10,518 nucleotides of DNA. Source: Prosthecobacter debontii. GTDB taxonomy: Bacteria > Verrucomicrobiota > Verrucomicrobiia > Verrucomicrobiales > Akkermansiaceae. The translations under genes were made by a program, and so were the position numbers. Of the stretch, positions 1 through 7,242 are shown one piece after another. Position 1 is the stretch's first letter. Each line of letters opens with the position of its first letter. The notes under the pieces are model-generated. The model made no database searches. It saw only the letters and a list, made by a program, of their open reading frames with translations, and was not told the origin of the DNA. The stretch covers positions 1 through 10,518 of the forward strand of contig CAMCXJ010000066.1 in the NCBI GenBank assembly GCA_945883455.1, in the 5' to 3' direction.

Positions 1-207
1 ATGAAAAGCGATCTTGTCGAACAGGCTGCAGAAATTGTCACCGACCCACTGGTTCTCATCAACCTCGTGTCCCAACGCGTCCGCCAGCTCAACAGCGGGC
101 GCTCGCCGCTGATCCCGACCCGCCCGAGCATGGGCGCGGCGGATATCGCACTGACCGAGATCATCGAGGGCAAGATCCGGCTGATCGACAAACCGATGTC
201 GATCTGA
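1..207 (+). CDS. rpoZ: DNA-directed RNA polymerase omega subunit
   Basis: Encodes a 68-residue protein matching the core of the omega subunit, the small factor that helps fold the beta-prime subunit and assemble RNA polymerase in the cytoplasm. The diagnostic stretch is residues 16-60: PLVLINLVSQRVRQL, then a Gly-Arg-Ser-Pro-Leu-Ile-Pro turn, then an ALTEI-EGKI helix, which aligns with the NRFDLVLVAARRARQM and ALREIEEG parts of E. coli omega. It is shorter than E. coli omega (91 residues) because it lacks the dispensable C-terminal tail. The ATG is the first base of the window. About 13 residues precede the conserved helix, as expected for a complete N-terminus, but an upstream start cannot be excluded. 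smpB follows after 31 bases on the same strand, so the two may be co-transcribed. Confidence 0.9.
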   Translation: MKSDLVEQAAEIVTDPLVLINLVSQRVRQLNSGRSPLIPTRPSMGAADIALTEIIEGKIRLIDKPMSI

Positions 208-238
208 TCCGGAGCACCCGGTTCATCCCCCGCAGGCC

Positions 239-697
239 ATGAGCGCCGAGATCGCAACGAACCGCAAGGCCGGCCGGGATTTCCACATCCTCGACAAGTA
301 TGAGGCGGGCCTTGAGCTGAAAGGCACCGAGGTCAAATCAATCCGCGCGGGCAAGATCAATGTCTCCGACGCCTTCGCGCGCGTGGAAGGCCATCAGGTT
401 TTTCTCTACGGCTGCGACATCCAGCCATGGCAAACCGCTGGCGAATGGTTCAACCATACCGCCAAGCGCCCCCGCCGCCTGCTTCTCCACAAGCGCGAGA
501 TCCTCAAGCTCGCCGCCGAAACCGCGATCAAGGGCTGCTCCCTGCCGCTGTTGCGGATGTATTGGAAAGACCGCCGCGTGAAGGTCGAGATCGGCGTCGG
601 CAAGGGCAAGACCCATTCTGATCAGCGCCAAGATCTGAAGGAAAAGGTCGAGCTGCGCGAAGCTCAGCGTGAAATGTCGCGCTTTAACCAGCGGTAG
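239..697 (+). CDS. smpB: SsrA (tmRNA)-binding protein SmpB
   Basis: SmpB binds the tRNA-like part of tmRNA and brings it to ribosomes stalled on broken mRNAs, so that the unfinished peptide is tagged and the ribosome freed. The 152-residue length is normal. Residues 9-25 (NRKAGRDFHILDKYEAG) and 26-45 (the LKGTEVKSIRAGKINVSDA region) form the family's OB-fold signature. Residues 104-122 (LLRMYWKDRRVKVEIGVGK) are the conserved last strands, and 123-150 form the basic tail that enters the mRNA channel. One departure from the usual pattern is that the Asp-Lys-Arg at the start of the tail reads Asp-Gln-Arg (128-130). The ATG at 239 lies 31 bases after rpoZ. No Shine-Dalgarno sequence is well placed; a GGAG at 211-214 is too far upstream. 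The tmRNA gene is not in this window. Confidence 0.97.
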   Translation: MSAEIATNRKAGRDFHILDKYEAGLELKGTEVKSIRAGKINVSDAFARVEGHQVFLYGCDIQPWQTAGEWFNHTAKRPRRLLLHKREILKLAAETAIKGCSLPLLRMYWKDRRVKVEIGVGKGKTHSDQRQDLKEKVELREAQREMSRFNQR

Positions 698-765
698 AAA
701 TCTCGGGTGTTGATTCCGAGCTCACGACTGCCCACTATACCTATCACGTTCTAACCGATTTTCCC

Positions 766-1833
766 ATGCCTGATTTCACCCCCGCGGACCACAACAAGGT
801 CACTCGCCATCTCGTTGAGCAGCTCCAGCGCCACCCGAAACGGGTCGTATTCACTGAGGGCGAGGACATCCGCGTGATTCAGGCGGCGGCACGGTTGGTC
901 GCGCTGGAGGCCGTCGCGCCGATCCTGCTAGGTGATCTGGCGCGCATCCGGGCGCTCGCCGCGGAGCATGGCGTCCCGCTCAATTTCGTCCGCGTGATCA
1001 ATCCGAAGACCTCATCGGATCTGCCCCTTTTCGTGAAACGGGCGGAAAACATGGCGCGCTACCGTGCGAGCGGCCAGGTAGATACGGCGGAAACCATCGC
1101 CCGCCCCCACTACTTCGGTGCGATGATGGTGCAATACGGCCACGCGGACGCCATCGTCGGCGGCAACCAGGCGATACCGGCTTCCTATTTCCGCGCCCTG
1201 CTCCACAACATCAAGCCGCGAGCCGGCATCGACCGCATCTTCGGCGTGACGGTTCTAATGGCTCCGCATTTCCCGTTGCTCGGCGAGGATCGTGTGATTT
1301 TTCTAACAGATACCGGACTGAACCCCGATCCCGATGTGAACTTGCTCTCCACCATCGCGATCGAGACGGGGAAGCTCGCCCACCATTTTCTCGGGCGCAC
1401 GCCGGTTGTCGCGCTGCTGAGCCACTCCACGAAAGGCTCCTCGACCACGCCAGAGGCGCGCAAGGTCGCCGCCGCCACCGCGCTGGCGCAGGACCGCATT
1501 ACCCGAGAGTTTCTCGATATCCGCCTCGACGGCGAGCTGCAGGCAGATGTGGCGGTCGATCCCTGCGCGGCGGAAACGAAACTGCCCGACGCGGCGAGCC
1601 GTGACATCGCGGACGTTCTGGTTTTCCCGAACCTCGATGCCGCCCATATCTCCATGAAGCTGCTCCAGCATCTCGGTGGCGCGCAGAATTATGGCCAGAT
1701 TATCCTCGGCCTTGCCCGCCCTGCCGCGCAGGTGCCGCGCACCGCCAGCGTGGAAACGATCTTCGGCACCGCGGCCGCCGTCGCGGTGGAGGCGATCAAA
1801 TACCACCAGTTACATCCGGACAGCGATTTCTAA
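766..1833 (+). CDS. pta: Phosphate acetyltransferase (phosphotransacetylase family, short form)
   Basis: Member of the PTA/PTB phosphate acyltransferase family, which in the classical case interconverts acetyl-CoA plus phosphate and acetyl phosphate plus CoA. At 355 residues it is a stand-alone catalytic domain, without the N-terminal regulatory domain of E. coli Pta. Family landmarks are VVFTEGEDIRVIQAA (27-41), YFGAMMV (116-122), LSHSTKGS (218-225, usually LSFSTKGS), DGELQAD (255-261), and VLVFPNLDAAHISMKLLQ with LGG (284-305). The Ser-Arg pair near the end of well-studied Pta enzymes reads Pro-Arg (324-325), and the usual SGA-HST-A segment is GGNQAIPAS (132-140). In these places it looks more like the PTA domain of NADP-malic enzymes. 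The family is therefore firm, but acetyl as substrate is an inference. No acetate kinase gene is next to it. It starts 68 bases after smpB and may have its own promoter. Confidence 0.8.
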   Translation: MPDFTPADHNKVTRHLVEQLQRHPKRVVFTEGEDIRVIQAAARLVALEAVAPILLGDLARIRALAAEHGVPLNFVRVINPKTSSDLPLFVKRAENMARYRASGQVDTAETIARPHYFGAMMVQYGHADAIVGGNQAIPASYFRALLHNIKPRAGIDRIFGVTVLMAPHFPLLGEDRVIFLTDTGLNPDPDVNLLSTIAIETGKLAHHFLGRTPVVALLSHSTKGSSTTPEARKVAAATALAQDRITREFLDIRLDGELQADVAVDPCAAETKLPDAASRDIADVLVFPNLDAAHISMKLLQHLGGAQNYGQIILGLARPAAQVPRTASVETIFGTAAAVAVEAIKYHQLHPDSDF

Positions 1834-1834
1834 A

Positions 1835-2293
1835 TCACACGCCTTCCGCTTTCCCTGCGGGCACCACGAGGGTGGGCACGATAGATTTCCGCACCATCCC
1901 CTCCGCGACACTGCCGAGCAGCAGCGAGGCGACGATGCCGTGGCCGTGTGAACCAAGCACCACGAGATCCGCGCCGATGGTTTCCACCGCTTCCGCTAGA
2001 ACATGGAGCGGACTGCCGTCGCTGAGGTGGGTGATGGGCGTTAGATCCGGAGTGGCCGCTTTCGCGGCGGTTTCATCGAGGGTCTTTTGCGCGCGGGCAC
2101 GGGTGTCTTGGTGGAAGGTTTGGATCGCGGGGAACTCATCCGGTGTGAAGCCGTAGGCCGTGTAGGTCGGCTCTGGCTCGATGACATGGAGCAGGTGCAG
2201 CTCGGCCCCGAAGACCTTAGCCATTTCGGCGGCGGTATTCACCACTCCGGCAGTGGAGTTTGAGAAATCAACGGCGGCGAGGATTTTTTTCAT
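1835..2293 (-). CDS. Universal stress protein (UspA family)
   Basis: Single-domain universal stress protein of 152 residues. Members are cytoplasmic, usually dimeric, and many bind ATP. It begins with the typical KKILAAVDFS strand (Asp9 is the usual nucleotide-contacting residue) and contains ELHLLHVIEP at 31-40. Near the end it has an intact ATP-binding pattern G-2x-G-9x-G-S (Gly114, Gly117, Gly127, Ser128) in VVLGSHGHG and LLLGSVAEG, followed by VPTLVVP. I chose the ATG at 2293 because MKKILAAVDFS is the standard family N-terminus. An in-frame GTG at 2302 would add only three residues. The gene converges on pta with one base between the two stop codons, so no dedicated terminator fits between them. 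It lies 76 bases downstream of the DUF1501 stop on the same strand, so read-through from that operon is possible. Confidence 0.93.
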   Translation of the reverse strand: MKKILAAVDFSNSTAGVVNTAAEMAKVFGAELHLLHVIEPEPTYTAYGFTPDEFPAIQTFHQDTRARAQKTLDETAAKAATPDLTPITHLSDGSPLHVLAEAVETIGADLVVLGSHGHGIVASLLLGSVAEGMVRKSIVPTLVVPAGKAEGV

Positions 2294-2369
2294 ACCACAC
2301 ACTACACCCGAAGCAACCTTCTGGAAAAGCAGAAACCCTGCGCATATCCGCTTGAAAAGGACGCGAAAA

Positions 2370-3827
<1,458 letters not shown>

Positions 3828-3833
3828 AGTAGT

Positions 3834-6800
3834 TTAGCGGGTTACGGTCTCATCGAGGTTGAAGATCTGGCTGGCGATAAGCGACCAGGCGGCGAGTTCG
3901 GGGGCGGGGATTGTTTCAGGTGCCTTGGTTTCGCCGCTGGCGATCGCGAGACGCGCCTCTTCGGGTTTGGCGGTGTAATGGGCGAGCGCGGCGTCGAGGG
4001 TCTCCTTCACCACGGCGCGCTCAGGTGTATCGAATTTCCGGTTCAGGAGGCGCAAGGATATGAGGTCGAGGCGGGTCTCGAAATCCTTTTGTTCAGACAT
4101 CGCCTTGGCAGCGAGGTTCCTGGATGCTTCCACGAACTGCGGATCGTTCATCAGGGCGAGAGCCTGGAGTGGGGTGTTCGTGCGGCTGCGGCTAAGGCAG
4201 AAGGTCTCGCGTGTCGGCGCGTCGAGAATCTCCATCGTGGGCGGCGCGGCGGTGCGTTTCCAGAATGTGTAAATCGAGCGGCGGTAAAGCGCCTCACCGC
4301 TGTCCTGCTTGTAATTCTTGGTGTTGGACTGTGGCATGGCCACGGCCTCCCAGATACCTTCGGGCTGGTAGGGTTTCACAGGTGCGCCGCCAACCCTCGT
4401 CGAGAGCGCGCCGGCGGCTACGAGCGAGAGGTCGCGGAGTTGTTCCGCGTCGAGACGCAGGCGCGGCCCGCGCGAGACAAGGGCGTTGGAGTGATCCTTT
4501 TCCAGTTTCTCCGGGCTGATCGCGCCGGATTGGCGGTAAGCCTTTGAGGTGGCGATGATTTTTGCCATGTGGCGGTAGTCCCAGCCGCTGAAAACAAACT
4601 CGGAGGCGAGCCAGTCGAGGAGCTTCGGATGTGTCGGGCGCGCGCCCATGATGCCGAAGTCCCCCGCCGATTCCACGATACCTTTTCCGAAGAAATTCGC
4701 CCAGAGGCGGTTCATAGTGACTCGTGCAGGGAGGGGATTTTTCGGGTCGTTAATCCACTTCGCGAGGCCGATGCGGTTTTTCGGTGCGCCTTCGGGCATG
4801 GGCGGCAGCATGGCGGGGGTGTTGGGGAAAACTTTTTCTCCCTTCGAGGCATAAGCGCCGCGCACAAGGATGTGGGCGAACGCTTCCTCTTTCTTTTCCT
4901 CGAAAACAAGGGTGGCAGAGCCGCGGCTGGTGAGAGTTGCCTCCTCCGCTTTCAGCTTGTCCTTGTCGCGCAGCAACTCCAGCGACGGCGCGTCGATCGC
5001 GGTGAGGTAATGTTCGAGTAGAGCGGCGTTCTGCTGATTGGTGCGCTGGGCTTCGGGAATCGCCGCCCAGACGGAGATCATCTTGTTGTTGGCGAGCTGG
5101 GAAATCTCGGCTTCCGTCAGTTTTTTCCGATAGAAACGGAAGTCCTGGAGGGCCACGTTGCCGGTAAGCTTCGACTGGCCGCCCTCCCTCGAGCCGAGAC
5201 GGAGCGGAACCGGGGTCTCGATCGTGCCTCCGACGGTATTCGGCGTGGGTGCCGCGCCAACGCGCTTACCATCGACGTAGATCGACATCGTCTGGTGACC
5301 GGCGAGAGTGCCGTCGAACACGATCATCACGTGGTGCCATGTCCCCGGAGTCAACGGTGTCGGCGAAACCACCTTGTTCGCGGATTTTTCCCAGGAGTCG
5401 ATGATGTGCGCGCCGGGGCGTCCGTTCTCGAGGTAAAGATCCCAACCGCGGTATCCGCTAGCGGGATCCATTTTCGCAATCACCGAGCCGCTGGCGTTGT
5501 CCACCCTTTTGCCGTCGATGCGGATGAAACCGCCGTAGCTGACCTGATCCCCACGCGAGAAATTTCCGATGTCGCAGAGGGCAATCTCAGCACCGGAAAC
5601 CTTGATCGCCTTACCTAGCGGGCCATCGATCCGCGCCGGAGCACCCGGCCACTCTTGTGGATGCCCGTCCACGATGCCTTTGATGTTGCCCTCGGCCTCT
5701 GTCAGCGGGAGATGGATCGCGAGGGTGGAATCGGTCTCCTGCGTGGCCGCCTGACCCGCAGTGGCGATCCACGCCTTGAAATCCGCGTCCACCGCCTTGC
5801 GCCGTGCCGCGAGGCGTCCGTCGGTATCTTTCAGAGAGCTCTGGATCTGTGCCCACTTTTCCCTGTCCTCCTCCAGCGGAACGAAAATCGAAGGCGCGTG
5901 TTGCGCGTTGTTTCCATCGAGCGCGGACATCGTGTTGTTGCGGAAAAAGGCGGCGAACTGGTAGAATTCCTTCTGGGAGAAAGGATCGAACTTGTGGTCA
6001 TGACAGGAAGCGCAGCTTGCTGTCAGGCCGAGCCAGATGCCGCTCATGGTGTCGACACGGTCGGTGGCGTAGATCGCGTCGTATTCTTCGGGGATCGCGC
6101 CACCCTCGCCAGTGGTCGCGAGGCTGCGAAGGAAACCCGTCGCCACATGCTGGTCGAGCGTGCGCTCAGGGAGTAGATCGCCGGCGAGCTGCTCGGTGGT
6201 GAACTGGTCCCATTTCATGTTCGAGTGGAAAGCGCGCACCACCCAGTCTCGGTATGGCCAGATCGCGCGGTTGTTGTCGATGTGGATGCCATGCGTGTCG
6301 GCGTAGCGGGCGGCGTCGAGCCAGTGCCGCGCGAAGTGCTCCGCGCTTTGAATCGAGGCGAGCATACGGTCGGCTTCGGCGGAAACGGCGGCCTCTGCGT
6401 CTTTTTCGTAGGTGGCCACGAAAGCGTCCGTCTGAGCGGGTTCCGGCGGCAGCCCGGTCAGATCCAGCGAGAGCCTGCGGTGGAATCTCCGTGCCTCGTC
6501 GGTGGGATTCGGCTCTAACCCCGCCTCCGCGAGTTTTTCGAAAATGAAGCCGTCGATCGGCTTGTCCGACCACTTGTTTTTCGGTGACTCTGGGCGGCTC
6601 ACCGACTCATAGGACCAGTGCTCTTCGTATCCCGCGCCCTGCTCCACCCATTTCTCGAGCATCGCGATTTCCCGCGCGCCCATCGTCTTGTGGCTTTCGG
6701 GCGGCGGCATGACCTCCGAGATATCCTTGGATTTGATCACCCTGATGAGCTCGGATTCCTCCGGCTTGCCCTTGATCATCACCGTCGCACCGAAATCACG

Positions 6801-7088
6801 CATCTTGAATGCATCCGCCTCGATATCTAGCCGCAGTGGCTCCTTGTCAGGCCTGCGCGTGCCCGCATCCGGCCCGTGGCAGTGATAACAATACTCCGAG
6901 AGGATGGGCTGGATGTGCTCGTTGAAGGAGATTGTTTCCGGCAGCACTCCCGTGGTCTGTGCAACCGGCTTTTCCTCAGCGGCTCCCGATTCATTGACGA
7001 AAACAACGGTTTTTTCCTTGCACCCGGCTGTCAGTAACATGGCGAGTGCGGCAAACGGGAAGAGCGGTAACGTGGAGAATTTTTTCAT
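3834..7088 (-). CDS. PSCyt1-DUF1549-LamG-DUF1553 lipoprotein (planctomycete-type cytochrome c protein)
   Basis: Very large exported protein (1084 residues from the chosen start). It has a lipoprotein signal peptide with lipobox LTAGC (Cys23). Lys at +2 is compatible with transfer to the outer membrane. Domains in order are: PSCyt1 at about 52-155, with heme motif CYHCH (67-71) and Met127 in VMPPP as possible distal ligand; DUF1549/PSCyt2 at about 174-383, with DLTGLPP and a second CxxCH (359-363, CASCHDHKFDPF); a concanavalin/LamG-like domain at about 457-667 (WHHVMIVFDG, YVDGKRVG); and DUF1553/PSD1 at about 769-1045 (ARVTMNRLWANFFGKG, THPKLLDWLASEF). It ends in NLDETVTR. The ATG at 7088 is preferred because the signal peptide begins there. 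An in-frame GTG at 7139 would put 17 polar residues ahead of it. Biochemical function is unknown. A redox or carbohydrate-related role is only inferred from the heme motifs and LamG. DUF1501 follows directly. Confidence 0.93.
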   Translation of the reverse strand: MKKFSTLPLFPFAALAMLLTAGCKEKTVVFVNESGAAEEKPVAQTTGVLPETISFNEHIQPILSEYCYHCHGPDAGTRRPDKEPLRLDIEADAFKMRDFGATVMIKGKPEESELIRVIKSKDISEVMPPPESHKTMGAREIAMLEKWVEQGAGYEEHWSYESVSRPESPKNKWSDKPIDGFIFEKLAEAGLEPNPTDEARRFHRRLSLDLTGLPPEPAQTDAFVATYEKDAEAAVSAEADRMLASIQSAEHFARHWLDAARYADTHGIHIDNNRAIWPYRDWVVRAFHSNMKWDQFTTEQLAGDLLPERTLDQHVATGFLRSLATTGEGGAIPEEYDAIYATDRVDTMSGIWLGLTASCASCHDHKFDPFSQKEFYQFAAFFRNNTMSALDGNNAQHAPSIFVPLEEDREKWAQIQSSLKDTDGRLAARRKAVDADFKAWIATAGQAATQETDSTLAIHLPLTEAEGNIKGIVDGHPQEWPGAPARIDGPLGKAIKVSGAEIALCDIGNFSRGDQVSYGGFIRIDGKRVDNASGSVIAKMDPASGYRGWDLYLENGRPGAHIIDSWEKSANKVVSPTPLTPGTWHHVMIVFDGTLAGHQTMSIYVDGKRVGAAPTPNTVGGTIETPVPLRLGSREGGQSKLTGNVALQDFRFYRKKLTEAEISQLANNKMISVWAAIPEAQRTNQQNAALLEHYLTAIDAPSLELLRDKDKLKAEEATLTSRGSATLVFEEKKEEAFAHILVRGAYASKGEKVFPNTPAMLPPMPEGAPKNRIGLAKWINDPKNPLPARVTMNRLWANFFGKGIVESAGDFGIMGARPTHPKLLDWLASEFVFSGWDYRHMAKIIATSKAYRQSGAISPEKLEKDHSNALVSRGPRLRLDAEQLRDLSLVAAGALSTRVGGAPVKPYQPEGIWEAVAMPQSNTKNYKQDSGEALYRRSIYTFWKRTAAPPTMEILDAPTRETFCLSRSRTNTPLQALALMNDPQFVEASRNLAAKAMSEQKDFETRLDLISLRLLNRKFDTPERAVVKETLDAALAHYTAKPEEARLAIASGETKAPETIPAPELAAWSLIASQIFNLDETVTR

Positions 7089-7122
7089 GCTGCTTGGAGA
7101 TCTTACTTGGGCGCAAAGGAAT

Positions 7123-7161
7123 CGCAACGCGATAGACACTAATTAACTTTATCGCGTTACG
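7123..7161. repeat. Inverted repeat, candidate operator
   Basis: The arm CGCAACGCGATA (7123-7134) and the arm TATCGCGTTACG (7150-7161) are reverse complements at 11 of 12 positions, separated by 15 mostly AT-rich bases. The repeat is centred about 54 bases upstream of the PSCyt start codon and about 100 bases upstream of polA, where a dimeric regulator of the minus-strand operon could bind. A related GGAACGC follows at 7166-7172. A transcript hairpin is an alternative, but no T-run follows it on either strand as in a classical terminator. The symmetry is seen directly; the role is inferred. Confidence 0.5.
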
Positions 7162-7213
7162 CTGCGGAACGCCATAGCCTTTCAGGTGGCGGAAGTGAAA
7201 TTTCCCCCTTGGG

Positions 7214-7241
7214 GTTTAAGGTTTAAAATTTAAAGTTTCCC
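7214..7241 (+). repeat. Degenerate 7-base tandem repeat upstream of polA
   Basis: Four consecutive 7-base units read GTTTAAG, GTTTAAA, ATTTAAA and GTTTCCC, ending one base before the polA ATG. The run is bounded by GGGG (7211-7214) and CCCC (7239-7242). The GGGG could pair either with the CCCC to its right or with the CCCC just to its left (7204-7208), so alternative hairpins near the polA start can be drawn. The run occupies the place of the ribosome-binding site and contains no Shine-Dalgarno sequence. Confidence 0.6.
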
Positions 7242-7242
7242 C

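Larger units (their letters stand above)
7089..7242. promoter_or_regulatory. Divergent intergenic region, PSCyt operon / polA
   Basis: This 154-base gap must hold the promoters for both the minus-strand PSCyt/DUF1501 unit and polA. It has an AT-rich centre (about 7137-7151) flanked by inverted-repeat arms, and an AT-rich repeat run next to polA. Promoter boxes are weak. For polA, TAAAAT at 7224-7229 resembles a -10 box, but no convincing -35 box lies upstream. For the minus strand, TTGCGA followed 16 bases later by TAAGAT is possible, but would leave a very short leader. Neither start codon has a clear Shine-Dalgarno sequence. The function of the region is inferred from gene arrangement, not from strong motifs. 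Confidence 0.5.

Noticed and set aside
702..720. Hairpin CTCGG-N9-CCGAG between smpB and pta as a terminator
   Set aside because: The stem is only 5 bp and no T-run follows. TTGATT at 710-715 and TATACC at 736-741 were considered as a pta promoter, but the 20-base spacing is too long.
1185..1806. Minus-strand open frames opposite pta
   Set aside because: Arg/Ser/Gly-rich shadows with no motif; the pta reading frame is complete and conserved.
2294..2302. GTG start for the universal stress protein, three residues upstream
   Set aside because: The ATG at 2293 gives the standard MKKILAAVDFS N-terminus, and no ribosome-binding site favours the GTG.
2319..2334. Inverted repeat TTCTG-N6-CAGAA between DUF1501 and the stress protein gene
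   Set aside because: The stem is short and AT-rich with no T-run, so it is not distinguishable from chance.
7089..7139. N-terminal extension of the large lipoprotein from a GTG at 7139
   Set aside because: It would place 17 residues ahead of a textbook lipoprotein signal peptide starting at the ATG at 7088, and it overlaps part of the inverted repeat. The ATG is the better start.
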